A stretch of 14,157 nt of DNA from Candidatus Hestiella acidicharens (GCA_015523575.1 WAJZ01000057.1:1-14157), one strand, 5' to 3'; counted from the first letter of the stretch, positions 1 through 7,437 are shown. Notes: generated by a model from the letters alone, not told the origin. Numbers and translations: made by a program.

Positions 1-261
1 GTTTTCATTATATTAATAGGTTTCATATTAATAGACGTTTTTGACTCATACCTCTCAACAGAGGCTAGGCAAAGAGGAGGGCCAGAGATCGATATATTAA
101 TAGTGTACATTAAAATAGTACTCTACTTGACAGTGATAACCTTTGCCCTTAGAGAAATAAGGCTAAACGTAACCCCCCTCATGGTGCTCCTCCAACCCCT
201 GTCTTGGGGATTAGCAATACTATTTGTTGCTGTTTATGTAGTGAGGTTTTTAAGGAGGTAA
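1..261 (+). CDS. C-terminal end of an integral membrane protein (5' truncated by window edge)
   Basis: Frame 1 is open from the first base to a TAA at 259-261 and gives about 86 residues with no start in view, so this is the tail of a longer gene. The peptide is very hydrophobic. It has about three candidate membrane segments, near residues 1-15, 32-52 and 60-83, separated by a short charged stretch (STEARQRGGPEID). It ends with the positive cluster RFLRR, as expected for a cytoplasmic C-terminus. The stop codon overlaps the strong SD of the following glycosyltransferase gene, so the two are almost certainly one transcript. The family cannot be told from this fragment; a transporter or a membrane enzyme of surface-glycan synthesis would both fit. 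That it is coding rests on the open frame, the hydrophobic pattern and the tight join to the next gene. Confidence 0.7.
   Translation, partial: VFIILIGFILIDVFDSYLSTEARQRGGPEIDILIVYIKIVLYLTVITFALREIRLNVTPLMVLLQPLSWGLAILFVAVYVVRFLRR
252..259 (+). promoter_or_regulatory. Strong Shine-Dalgarno of the glycosyltransferase gene
   Basis: AAGGAGGT sits 6 bases before the ATG at 266 and overlaps the TAA of the upstream membrane protein. It fixes the start and suggests coupled translation. Confidence 0.8.
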
Positions 262-265
262 TATT

Positions 266-1519
266 ATGGATTTTAAGTTTTATTCGGTTATGTATCAGAC
301 CTCGAATAGCAAAGGGCAGGAGCTAGTGGCCCAGAGGATGTTGAAGTTTGCCCTGAAACTGGGATATAAAGGGTACCTAATAACCAGTATCTATCACGAT
401 GGGGAGCCTGTGATATCGGATAGAGAACTTGAGATATTGGGCAAGCCGTATAGGGTCTTTGAAAGGGATCCAAGAATAGGCCTACCGACTATAAGGGTGC
501 TGAGCAGGAAGCTGAGGTGGCCTCCTAGGAGGATATATTTCAGGGACTACATAAGCGTCTTAAACATGATAGAGAAGGAGATAGGAATTGACTTTATAGT
601 AACACACTCAACGCTCTGGAATGGACCAGAGGACACGGCGAAGTGGATATTGTGGAGAAAAATAATGGAGAGCATGGGAGTGCACGAAAAGAGGGTTGTG
701 TTTGGTCACATGTCCCACTTCCAACCCCCGACCTCGGGTAGGTATGACCCATTTGAAAGGACGTATAGAATAGCCTGGAACACAACGGAGCTTCCTTCGA
801 TATTTAAAGCAGCAGATATAATTTTAGCGGTGACAGGTGTTGAAGCAGAAGATATGATAACGATGGGCGCCCAACCCTCGCAGATATTCATATTCCCTGG
901 GGGCCTAGACGATGAAGAGGCTAAAGAAATAGATAATGCAAAGGGTGAGGACTTCCTCGATGAATTTAGAATAGAAAATGGCAAGAAAGTAATATCATAT
1001 CTAGGCACGGTAGAAGAGAGAAAAAACCCTGCTGGTGTGGTTCAAGTAGCTAAGATGTTCAGAAACAACGACGATGTAGTGTTCGTTATAGCGGGTAAGC
1101 CTGGGGATCAGTGGGAAAAAGTCATTAAGGAAGCAAGAAAATTGAGGAACGTTATTGTAACCGGGGAGCTCAGTATAAAGCAAAAGGCATCGCTCATAAA
1201 GGCTAGCTACCTAAACATTATAATGTCGAGAATAGAAGCGCTTGGTCTAACCCAAATAGAGTTCATGTATGGGGGAGTTCCAGTAGTGACTAGTGCAACC
1301 TACGGCCAGAAGTGGCTCATCACACATAACAGGGATGGAATACACCTCAACGGCCCCGATGATATACAAGGGGCCTACAAGGCAATAATGACGCTACTGA
1401 GCAACGAAAGCCTGAGGAATGAGATGGGAAAGAATGCAAGGGATAAAGCAAAAGGATTCTTACTTTCTACCCTCATGAAATCGCTCCTAGAGAAGGCAAA
1501 GCAGATATCTCAATCGTAG
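266..1519 (+). CDS. Glycosyltransferase, GT4 family (GT-B fold)
   Basis: This 417-residue protein has two Rossmann-like halves typical of a retaining GT-B glycosyltransferase. The C-terminal half carries the recognisable part: a donor-domain opening near residues 241-255 (VISYLGTVEERKNP), then VVFVIAGKPG near 272, and the E-x7-E nucleotide-sugar motif at E324 and E332 (EALGLTQIE) followed by GGVPVVTS. The family transfers a sugar from a nucleotide- or lipid-linked donor. Acceptor and sugar cannot be read from the sequence; glycolipid, exopolysaccharide or N-glycan assembly at the inner face of the membrane are all possible. The ATG at 266 follows a perfect SD (AAGGAGGT, 252-259) that overlaps the stop of the upstream membrane protein gene, which implies translational coupling. 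No signal peptide is seen. The 3' end overlaps the convergent Sir2 gene by 10 bases. Confidence 0.88.
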   Translation: MDFKFYSVMYQTSNSKGQELVAQRMLKFALKLGYKGYLITSIYHDGEPVISDRELEILGKPYRVFERDPRIGLPTIRVLSRKLRWPPRRIYFRDYISVLNMIEKEIGIDFIVTHSTLWNGPEDTAKWILWRKIMESMGVHEKRVVFGHMSHFQPPTSGRYDPFERTYRIAWNTTELPSIFKAADIILAVTGVEAEDMITMGAQPSQIFIFPGGLDDEEAKEIDNAKGEDFLDEFRIENGKKVISYLGTVEERKNPAGVVQVAKMFRNNDDVVFVIAGKPGDQWEKVIKEARKLRNVIVTGELSIKQKASLIKASYLNIIMSRIEALGLTQIEFMYGGVPVVTSATYGQKWLITHNRDGIHLNGPDDIQGAYKAIMTLLSNESLRNEMGKNARDKAKGFLLSTLMKSLLEKAKQISQS

Positions 1520-2289
1520 TCGCATATACCACTTTTCGATGCAATCATCTCCTCAACGAGCTTGCATATCCTTGGAAAGACCTCCTCTACCCTCCCCTCG
1601 ACCCTTATGTCTGCATAAGGGTCGAATTCTGTAGGTCCAGCATTTATTATAATTAGCTTTGCACCATTAGATTTCGCAACTATTGGCAATTGGTTTGCTG
1701 GGCTAACAGAAAGGCTAGAACCAAGCACTAAGAAAAGGTCGCTCTTTGATGCAAAGTCATAGGCTCTTCTTAACGTTTCGTCGTTAAGCGGCTCTCCAAA
1801 GAAAACTACGTCAGGCTTTATCAGACCTCCACAATAAGGGCAGAGTGGTACCCTATTGGCCCTTACCTCCTTTATACTCTCCTCTATGTTAAACCTCCTA
1901 CCGCATTGAGTACATATGGAAAAGTTTATGTTTCCATGGAGCTCTATTACCTCCTTTGTATTAGCCTTCCTGTGTAGGTCGTCTATGTTTTGCGTTATAA
2001 CCCCTTTTATAACCCCCATTTCCTCTAGCCTCGAAAGGGCATAGTGAGATATGTTTGGTTTGGCCTTCTTTATAGTATCGTACATCTTTTCAACGAAGAG
2101 CTTCCACGAGCTCATCGGGTCCTTCATGAAATATGAAATATGAAATAGAGAAGGGTCGAAGGTTTTCCATATTCCACTGGGGCCTCTAAAATCAGGTATT
2201 CCGCTGGCCGTGCTGATGCCGGCACCTGTCAAAGCGACGGCGAACCTAGACCTTATCATCTCTTCAGCTATCATTCTTATTTGGTTCAA
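1510..2289 (-). CDS. Sir2-family NAD+-dependent protein deacylase (sirtuin)
   Basis: At 259 residues this is full length for a prokaryotic sirtuin. Visible motifs run in the canonical order: GAGIS at 22-26 with GIPDFRG (30-36) for NAD binding, TQNIDD (99-104), the catalytic His in LHG (H118), a CxxC...CxxC zinc site (C126, C129, C150, C153), KPDVVFFGE (158-166) and the GSSLSV loop. The family removes acyl groups from lysines using NAD+, giving nicotinamide and O-acyl-ADP-ribose. In Sulfolobus the known substrate is Alba, whose gene lies about 3 kb away here. The chosen start is TTG at 2289: a GAGGGGGT SD lies just upstream and overlaps the end of the MBL hydrolase gene, whereas the in-frame ATG at 2274 has no SD. 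The gene is 10 bases downstream of the MBL gene, so the two are probably co-transcribed. The actual substrates are inference. Confidence 0.95.
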   Translation of the reverse strand: MNQIRMIAEEMIRSRFAVALTGAGISTASGIPDFRGPSGIWKTFDPSLFHISYFMKDPMSSWKLFVEKMYDTIKKAKPNISHYALSRLEEMGVIKGVITQNIDDLHRKANTKEVIELHGNINFSICTQCGRRFNIEESIKEVRANRVPLCPYCGGLIKPDVVFFGEPLNDETLRRAYDFASKSDLFLVLGSSLSVSPANQLPIVAKSNGAKLIIINAGPTEFDPYADIRVEGRVEEVFPRICKLVEEMIASKSGICDYD

Positions 2290-2299
2290 GGCAACCCCC

Positions 2300-3307
2300 T
2301 CAAACCAAGGGTACCCACTTGACTATACCTCCACGCTCCCTCTTTTCTATTTTGTTTTCTAGCTCCAGCCTCCTTAGGTGCGAGAGGGTTTCACCTATCG
2401 CGAAAAACCTTTCTGGGTAGGGGTATTCTTCCCAAGAGGAATAATTAGTCCTCCACCTAATAACCTTTGCCAGCTCATAAGCCGTAGCCTCCCCCCTTTC
2501 CTTCACATAACCAAGTATTTCATTTAAGCGCTGTTTATGATGCTCTATGAGCTCCTTGGCCCTTTTAGAAGGATTAACTATAGGTTCTCCGTGTCCTGGT
2601 AGTGCAATCCTAGCATTCATCATGGAAACCTTTTCAAGGCTATTCATATAGTCCCCTAGAGGATCTTCCCTTTCATCAATAAGGGTTATTTGTGGCGTTA
2701 TTCTATCAAGTATGTGATCGCCAACAAACAAGATGCCTTCCTCTTCATAAAACAAGTTAATCTGACCTGGGGTATGACCTGGGACGTGAATAACCTTAAA
2801 CCTCTTGTTACCCAATTCCACCTCAGACCTCTCAGTAAGGGGAATCCACGGCATTTCCCTAAGGTAATTGTCATAAACGTCTATAATCCTCATGGCCGGA
2901 TGATACCTTGAGATTTCATTTGCCTCTCCTTGAGGTACACCATGCCTCTTGTAAAGCCTTAGAGCCTTTCCTATAAACTTGTCGAACCCTTTTCTTAAAG
3001 TAGACTCATCTTTTAATCCAAGGTAGAAGTCCGCTCCGCTTAACTCGTACAGAATGGGGGAGAGAGTTATATGGTCAACGTGAAAGTGAGTCACCACTAC
3101 AGATTCTAAATCGCCTATCCTAAGCCCAATAGAAGCTATCCTGTTTATAAGCTCATGAAAGGATCTAATACTATACATACCCGCATCTATCAAGCTGAAC
3201 GTATTGTCCTCTCGTATCAAATAAACGTTCACGAATTTAAGCGACTCGATCGGGATGGGAACCTTGATCCTGCTTACCCACTTTGGTACCTGAATTTCAC
3301 CCTCCAA
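2300..3307 (-). CDS. Metallo-beta-lactamase-fold hydrolase with C-terminal winged-helix-like tail
   Basis: The N-terminal two thirds show the metal site of the MBL superfamily: THFHVDH (metal ligands H74, H76, D78, H79 counted from the chosen start), a later GHTPGQINLF histidine, GDHIL with the bridging Asp, and LPGHGEP. The last 85 or so residues (from about AKELIEHHKQRL) are helical, with an AYELAKVI helix and a basic end, like the C-terminal extension of LACTB2/glyoxalase-II-like members. Substrate is unknown; thioester hydrolysis or nucleic-acid cleavage are both known for relatives. Two start codons (TTG 3319, GTG 3316) lie further upstream, but GGTGAT at about 3312-3317 is spaced as an SD for TTG at 3307, giving 335 residues. 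The gene lies 93 bases after htpX and 10 bases before sir2. A role linked to NAD or acyl metabolism with Sir2 would be speculation. Confidence 0.88.
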   Translation of the reverse strand: MEGEIQVPKWVSRIKVPIPIESLKFVNVYLIREDNTFSLIDAGMYSIRSFHELINRIASIGLRIGDLESVVVTHFHVDHITLSPILYELSGADFYLGLKDESTLRKGFDKFIGKALRLYKRHGVPQGEANEISRYHPAMRIIDVYDNYLREMPWIPLTERSEVELGNKRFKVIHVPGHTPGQINLFYEEEGILFVGDHILDRITPQITLIDEREDPLGDYMNSLEKVSMMNARIALPGHGEPIVNPSKRAKELIEHHKQRLNEILGYVKERGEATAYELAKVIRWRTNYSSWEEYPYPERFFAIGETLSHLRRLELENKIEKRERGGIVKWVPLV

Positions 3308-3400
3308 AAATATCACCAAGCATTAATTAAAGACAGAAAATTAATATCTGTTGTTAAATTAGCGAAAGCGAGAAAAGGCCTGCACCTGATGCTAAAGTTG

Positions 3401-4570
3401 TCACAACTTAGCTATATATTCAAGCCTCTTGGCTATATTGTCTAAAAACCTGATCCTCTTTGGCGTTGGTGGATGAGTAGACATTATCTCTGCCCTTGGA
3501 TCTGCCCTTGACTTCCTTAACCTTTCAACTACCTCATCTATGTCCTCACCAATAAAATCCCACCCTCCTGGGCGATCAATCTCGAAGAGGAATCCGCCAC
3601 TAGCCTCTATAAAGGGCGCTATTATAAACAATGATTGGGCTATGGAGTTGCTCTTAGCTTCGTCTCTCAACCTCTTGCTAGACTTATAGGCTAGCTCCAG
3701 CCTTGCTAGCGCCCTCTGTAAGTTTCTAGGCCTCTTTGTCACGATGGCACTATTTGCATCAGCGTAATATTCCCTAAGCCTATTAAAGTGTGCTACCAGA
3801 AACCTAAAGAGCACACCGGTTGCGATTAAAATCATGCCCACGAGGAGCAAGAGGATGCCCCCACCCTCTCCTCCAGAATCGCCATCATAACCTCCAGATA
3901 GCATACCATTCCAAATGAGTATCTGCCCTAAATAATACACAGCTAGCGGAATCAGGCTTAGGGCTAATATAACCCCCACATCTCTGTGCTTCAGGTGGCC
4001 AACTTCGTGCCCAAGCACGGCCTCTACCTCACTTTCAGGCATAATGCTCATCAGGCCCCTTGTCACTGCAACAAAGTTGCCAGTTAAAGGACTCCCATAA
4101 GAAAAGGCGTTTGGTATATTAACCTCGGCAATCCTTACCTTTGGAGGCTTTATGCCACTCTTCCGTGAAACATCTATAAGCATTTCCTGTACCTTTTCCT
4201 CCTCTGCATTTCTTGGGGCATGGGTCCTATACATCATGTTAATTAAATAGGGGGATAGGAGCCATTGGATTATTATTATAAATGCAGTAAAAATCACGGC
4301 TCCTACAACTATAGAGCTCCCCATTATTGGGAGTCCAAAGGCATAGCTAAGCAACTCTGCCGAGCCAATAAAAACGCCAAGCCCAGCCAGTATTATTGCT
4401 ATGCCGGAGATGGCCATCGAGGCCTTAAGCCTTGAAAGGCTTTCTGGTTCTTTGCTGACAAGGCTTGGGGCAAAAGCGGTGAGAAATGCAACAATACCCC
4501 CAGCTACTATCGAACCTATTATCATTACCCACCAGTAGGCAAGCATTAGTGCTACCAGAGTACCTAGCAT
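3401..4570 (-). CDS. htpX: M48-family membrane zinc metalloprotease (HtpX/Ste24-like)
   Basis: This 389-residue membrane protease carries the zincin motif HEVGH at 188-192, with the downstream Glu ligand at E267 in REYYAD. Hydrophobic segments lie at about 8-35, 52-72, 84-106, 199-220 and 237-260. The catalytic region starts near 125, and the STHPPTPKRI signature near the C-terminus is typical of the family. A Gly/Asp-rich loop (about 225-238) between the last two membrane segments looks like a local insertion. The family degrades misfolded membrane proteins, with the active site on the cytoplasmic side. The ATG at 4570 has a GGTGA SD (4575-4579) and a BRE/TATA-like element further up. It is transcribed divergently from cytidylate kinase. 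The HtpX rather than Ste24 assignment rests on length and the absence of the CaaX-protease N-terminal region. Confidence 0.92.
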   Translation of the reverse strand: MLGTLVALMLAYWWVMIIGSIVAGGIVAFLTAFAPSLVSKEPESLSRLKASMAISGIAIILAGLGVFIGSAELLSYAFGLPIMGSSIVVGAVIFTAFIIIIQWLLSPYLINMMYRTHAPRNAEEEKVQEMLIDVSRKSGIKPPKVRIAEVNIPNAFSYGSPLTGNFVAVTRGLMSIMPESEVEAVLGHEVGHLKHRDVGVILALSLIPLAVYYLGQILIWNGMLSGGYDGDSGGEGGGILLLLVGMILIATGVLFRFLVAHFNRLREYYADANSAIVTKRPRNLQRALARLELAYKSSKRLRDEAKSNSIAQSLFIIAPFIEASGGFLFEIDRPGGWDFIGEDIDEVVERLRKSRADPRAEIMSTHPPTPKRIRFLDNIAKRLEYIAKL

Positions 4571-4574
4571 CGTT

Positions 4575-4618
4575 TCACCGTTGTAGTATGGGGTTCAAGC
4601 AGAGGATTAAACCTTTTT
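4575..4618 (-). promoter_or_regulatory. htpX promoter (BRE/TATA-like) and SD
   Basis: Read on the minus strand, AAAAAGG (BRE-like) runs into GGTTTAAT (4606-4613). That predicts a start of transcription near 4582 and a leader of about 11 bases containing the SD GGTGA (4575-4579), 4 bases before the ATG. Confidence 0.45.
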
Positions 4619-4628
4619 GCTGAAAGCT

Positions 4629-4643
4629 TAAAGGAATAAATAA
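4629..4643 (+). promoter_or_regulatory. Putative cmk promoter (BRE/TATA-like)
   Basis: TAAAGG followed by AATAAATAA is placed to start transcription near 4664, giving a leader of about 24 bases before GTG 4688. AGTGATG at 4677-4683 can act as a weak SD. The element lies back to back with the htpX promoter. Confidence 0.4.
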
Positions 4644-4687
4644 CAGAGAATAGCAATTATAGAGAGTGACGTGAAGAGTGATGAGAA

Positions 4688-5260
4688 GTGGAAGAAAGCC
4701 AGAAGGACCTTTGCAAAAAACTCAAACCTGTTATAATAATATCTGGCCCGCCAGGGGCAGGTAAATCCACCTACGCAAAGAGGCTTGCGAAGGACCTTGG
4801 CCTTAAATACTATACAAGTGGTGAGGCATTCAGGCAGGTGGCCAAAGAAAGAAACTTATCCCTCGTAGAGCTAAATATATTGGCAGAAAAAGACCCAGAA
4901 ATAGACCTTGAAATAGACAAGAAGAGCTTTGAAGAAGTTATGAAAGGATGCGTTGTTATAGACTCACACCTAGCCTCATGGCTTTTCAGAGACCTAGCAA
5001 CAGTAACAATATACATAAAGGCTGAAATGAAGAATAGGATTCAAAGGTTATCTATGAGAGATGGAATGGAAGCAGAGTCAGCGCTTGAAGAGGCATCAAC
5101 GAGGGAGCTGGCGCATTGGCAGAGGTTTAAGAACTACTATGGCGTTGACGTAAAGGATCTATCCCTATTTGATTTAGTTATAGATACCTCAAACCTTGGT
5201 ATAGAAGAGGCCTATACAATTATATTACAGTTTATTAAAAGAATATTAAAATTGACTTAA
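4688..5260 (+). CDS. cmk: Cytidylate kinase (archaeal type)
   Basis: This 190-residue P-loop NMP kinase transfers phosphate from ATP to CMP/dCMP in pyrimidine salvage and CTP supply. The Walker A motif GPPGAGKS is at 20-27. It is followed by the archaeal CMK signature region: YYTSGEAFRQVAKE, a Leu/Glu-rich helix, DPEIDLEID, then VVIDSHLASWLF, which corresponds to the family's VxESRLAGWxL segment. The C-terminal segment FYxVDVxDLSLFDLVIDTS is also characteristic; here it reads YYGVDVKDLSLFDLVIDTS. The usual ESR arginine of the substrate site reads DSH here, a change worth noting. In-frame stop TGA at 4682 makes GTG 4688 the most upstream start. In many archaea cmk is near translation genes; here it is a single gene, 16 bases from the convergent alba. 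Confidence 0.88.
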   Translation: MEESQKDLCKKLKPVIIISGPPGAGKSTYAKRLAKDLGLKYYTSGEAFRQVAKERNLSLVELNILAEKDPEIDLEIDKKSFEEVMKGCVVIDSHLASWLFRDLATVTIYIKAEMKNRIQRLSMRDGMEAESALEEASTRELAHWQRFKNYYGVDVKDLSLFDLVIDTSNLGIEEAYTIILQFIKRILKLT

Positions 5261-5276
5261 AAATTTAGTTTGCTAT

Positions 5277-5615
5277 CTATTCCTTACTCAGGCAGATTTC
5301 TATGCTGCTTACCCTTCTGGTCCTCTGTTGGTTAGTCTGTGGATCATTCACAGTTATTTCGTGGCTACCAATGTCTATGTTCTTGATGCTTACGTTCTTT
5401 GCAAACCTGCTCCTTACGATTTCGACCGTATCCACGGCCTTAGTTATGTTCCTCCCTCTCGCCTTCACGACGACTGCGTTAATGTTCTGCTCCATCAGCG
5501 TAGTCAGCACAGCCAACACATAATTCATTACAGGCTTCTTACCTACCCTTACCTCAGGCGATCCTTCACATACCATTTGCTCCACCTTTTCCAACGATTT
5601 TGTTCTGTTATTCAT
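5277..5615 (-). CDS. albA: Alba (Sac10b) DNA/RNA-binding chromatin protein
   Basis: This 112-residue protein carries the full Alba core: EVRVGKKPVMNYVLAVLT near 21-38, VVVKARGRNITKAVDTVEI, a variable loop (NDPQTNQQRTRR) that normally reaches into the DNA minor groove, and a terminal VSSIEICLSKE strand. Alba dimers coat DNA and RNA in most archaea. Lysines 26-27 in GKKP match K16/K17 of Sulfolobus Alba, the site acetylated by Pat and deacetylated by Sir2. The N-terminal extension (MNNRTKSLEKVEQMVCEG) is about 10 residues longer than in Sulfolobus Alba. No SD precedes the ATG at 5615, and a TATA-like element lies very close, suggesting a leaderless or nearly leaderless mRNA. It converges on cmk with a 16-base gap. 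Confidence 0.95.
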   Translation of the reverse strand: MNNRTKSLEKVEQMVCEGSPEVRVGKKPVMNYVLAVLTTLMEQNINAVVVKARGRNITKAVDTVEIVRSRFAKNVSIKNIDIGSHEITVNDPQTNQQRTRRVSSIEICLSKE

Positions 5616-5630
5616 TAGATTAAGATAGTG

Positions 5631-5646
5631 ATATAAAAACTTTTTG
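5631..5646 (-). promoter_or_regulatory. alba promoter (BRE/TATA)
   Basis: On the minus strand CAAAAAGTTTTTATAT gives a purine-rich BRE and a TATA box at 5631-5640. The box ends only about 16 bases before the ATG, so the transcript should be leaderless or nearly so. A second weaker box (ATTATAG, 5649-5655) could instead give a leader of about 12 bases. Confidence 0.45.
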
Positions 5647-5687
5647 CTCTATAATGAGCACTTAGCGCTATAAAATAGGCGCTATAA
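5646..5687. repeat. Three GC(T/G)CTATAA direct repeats between alba and the sequon-rich gene
   Basis: GCTCTATAA at 5646-5654 and two exact GCGCTATAA copies at 5665-5673 and 5679-5687 lie in the divergent promoter region. The middle copy begins inside the palindrome AGCGCT (5664-5669). Their placement suggests a binding site for a regulator of one or both genes; no protein is identified. Confidence 0.4.
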
Positions 5688-5698
5688 GTTATAAAAGG
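5688..5698 (+). promoter_or_regulatory. Putative promoter of the sequon-rich membrane protein gene
   Basis: GTTATAAAAGG is a good archaeal TATA-like element. It predicts transcription from about 5719 and a leader of about 22 bases before the preferred GTG start at 5742. Confidence 0.4.
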
Positions 5699-5741
5699 TT
5701 TATTAGCTACTTTGCTATATTGCAGACTAAGGGTAGGTACT

Positions 5742-6386
5742 GTGGATAAAAAATCTCGGTATATTGTAATAGCGTTAATAGTTGCTATAGTGATATCAAA
5801 CTCCCTTTGGTACGTATCCTTCAGCGAAATGAGCTCCTCTTATAAAATGTATAAGCAGAAGTTCGAGAAGAGCGTGAAACTCCTAAACTCAACGAGCAAC
5901 GCCCTTCTCCTCTATCAAAAAGAGCTGAATGAAACAGCAAAGATATTAAACGTAACAGGATTACTTCTGAAGGCTTATAACAAAACCCTTAGGCTGGAAA
6001 TATTAGAAAACAGTATTGCTGAATTCAAAAGCTCAAACACCTCATTCTACAATGCAGTTAACCTAACGCTGAGGGCAATAGAAGCAAATACTACAGAAAG
6101 GGTCTATTACTTGACAATAGCCAAAAATGAGATAAACAGCAGCATCTCTACACTAGCACAGCTAACCAACAATGGAAAGGCCCTAAACCTCCCAAAAACG
6201 TATAGAGGAAATATATCGAAGGCCCTTTACCTAGCAGGCTCAGTTGAGCAAGTAATAAATAATTTGCTTACCAAAAACAAGCCCTCGTTAAATGATATAG
6301 CAACGCTTGATAAGGCAAAGACCCTATTTAACTACTACATAACAATATCAGAAATCATAATGCTAAAAAATACTAAGCTAAGTTAA
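5742..6386 (+). CDS. Sequon-rich, single-pass membrane-anchored extracytoplasmic protein, unknown function
   Basis: I do not recognise a family. The protein has a short basic N-terminus (MDKKSR), one hydrophobic segment (about residues 7-28) and then about 185 residues that are predicted helical, with heptad-like Leu/Ile spacing suggesting coiled coil. The helical part contains nine N-x-S/T sequons: NST, NET, NVT, NKT, NTS, NLT, NTT, NSS and NIS. That density is expected for an archaeal surface protein that is N-glycosylated, so the topology is probably N-in with the bulk outside. The frame is open up to TTG 5712, but GGTAGGT just before GTG 5742 looks like the ribosome site, and that start places the basic residues immediately before the membrane segment (214 residues). 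It is divergent from alba and ends 8 bases before the convergent regulator gene. A stalk-like or chemoreceptor-like sensor domain is possible. Confidence 0.75.
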   Translation: MDKKSRYIVIALIVAIVISNSLWYVSFSEMSSSYKMYKQKFEKSVKLLNSTSNALLLYQKELNETAKILNVTGLLLKAYNKTLRLEILENSIAEFKSSNTSFYNAVNLTLRAIEANTTERVYYLTIAKNEINSSISTLAQLTNNGKALNLPKTYRGNISKALYLAGSVEQVINNLLTKNKPSLNDIATLDKAKTLFNYYITISEIIMLKNTKLS

Positions 6387-6394
6387 GAGGTTCA

Positions 6395-7393
6395 CTACTC
6401 AGAATACTTATTAAAGATAGAGTAGCAAAGGAGCGTCTCCTCTACGTCATTTACAATCTTTGCCACACTAAACAGCTCACTTAAAAGGTAGGCAAAAGTC
6501 GGAGAAGAATTTACTATTATTTCATCTAAGCCTTCTTCTAAGCCTAATATGGCTAGCAGCTTCCAATAGGCTTCTTCCTCTTTCTTTATGCTCGGCGGCT
6601 CTATGCTAGATGTTGAAGTTACTATAGAAACCTCTAGAACCTGCAGTAAGAACTTGAGCCTTTCCTTCTCATCTTCGCTCAAGCTATTTGAGAACCTCAT
6701 GATATCCCTTGCAAACCTGTAAAGGGAATCTGTAAGTATTACCAATAAACCTACAGCAGCGGATAGGAGTCTGTTCATGTGCTCTTTATTTAGGTTCCTC
6801 CCCCTCCCCCTGCTAACATATCTGAGCATCTTGAAATTGTACTGCTTTAAGTCATTATACCTTGCGTCAATTTCATTCTTGTCTAACCCCCCACCATCTA
6901 AGAAAGATGCAAGCCTAGAAATCATATAGCTTAGATCCCTGCCATAAATTAACAAGGTATCGCTTACATCCATTTGGCTGCCCTTGAATAGGATTCCGAG
7001 CTCATATTCACTAAGTAACCCGGCTTCAGTGTTTGGAAACCTCTCAGCCGTTTGAATTATCCTATCTAAAAGGTCATTTTTGAAAGGTCTGTTTGAGTAA
7101 AACATCAAGGAATCCAGGCCTGATATATAAGAGCACAGAACAACCCTACCAGCATGCCTGCACACGTTACTATGATGTATCGAGAAAGAGGATTTCAGTA
7201 AAGAACCGTCGTATGAATTTGATATTATTAGCCTCTCCCCATCTTCAAATATCGTTACTTGGCTACCTACGTTTATCTTGTGCCTGCGTGCCCATTCCCT
7301 CGGTATGGTAATTATTATCGATGAAGTGCCCAACCTTTGTACCTTTCTCTGAAAAACCTTTTCGGTATACCTTGAGCTACTTTGCTCTTTCAA
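6395..7393 (-). CDS. SpoVT/AbrB-domain regulator with PhoU-like helical domain
   Basis: Residues 12-58 form a SpoVT/AbrB swapped-hairpin DNA-binding domain: RKVQRLGTSSIIITIPREWARRHKI, then VGSQVTIFEDGERLIIS (given here in two parts). The remaining roughly 270 residues are mostly helical, with the spacing of the PhoU-like regulators that archaea commonly fuse to AbrB domains. The PhoU part is weaker and inferred mainly from architecture and length (332 residues). Such proteins are usually annotated as phosphate-uptake regulators, but no phosphate transporter lies here. The gene is divergent from glnA, so a nitrogen-related role is an attractive inference. The TTG start at 7393 is supported by GGTGGG 5 bases upstream (7399-7404). 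Two Cys residues (near 78 and 87, CRHAGRVVLC) could be redox- or metal-sensitive. Confidence 0.78.
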   Translation of the reverse strand: MKEQSSSRYTEKVFQRKVQRLGTSSIIITIPREWARRHKINVGSQVTIFEDGERLIISNSYDGSLLKSSFSIHHSNVCRHAGRVVLCSYISGLDSLMFYSNRPFKNDLLDRIIQTAERFPNTEAGLLSEYELGILFKGSQMDVSDTLLIYGRDLSYMISRLASFLDGGGLDKNEIDARYNDLKQYNFKMLRYVSRGRGRNLNKEHMNRLLSAAVGLLVILTDSLYRFARDIMRFSNSLSEDEKERLKFLLQVLEVSIVTSTSSIEPPSIKKEEEAYWKLLAILGLEEGLDEIIVNSSPTFAYLLSELFSVAKIVNDVEETLLCYSIFNKYSE

Positions 7394-7398
7394 GAAAG

Positions 7399-7437
7399 CC
7401 CACCGTATTTATAGTATATAACTTTGGGTTTAAAAAA
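7399..7437 (-). promoter_or_regulatory. Promoter and SD of the AbrB-PhoU-like regulator
   Basis: On the minus strand a TATA-like TTTTTTAAA (7429-7437) predicts transcription near 7407 and a leader of about 14 bases carrying the SD GGTGGG (7399-7404). A second AT-rich box (7405-7423) lies closer and would give a leaderless message, so the choice is uncertain. Confidence 0.35.

Noticed and set aside
1500..1530. Assembly error at the GT/Sir2 overlap
   Set aside because: A 10-base convergent overlap is consistent with the other tight convergent joins in this window (8, 16 and 17 bases), and both proteins end at sensible lengths.
4580..4620. Possible tRNA T-arm (GGTTCAAGC)
   Set aside because: No acceptor or anticodon arm can be built around it, and the sequence is better explained as the htpX promoter and leader.
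5302..5618. Long plus-strand frames opposite alba
   Set aside because: They lie entirely on the antisense of a clear Alba gene and have no family features or ribosome site; they are codon-bias shadows.
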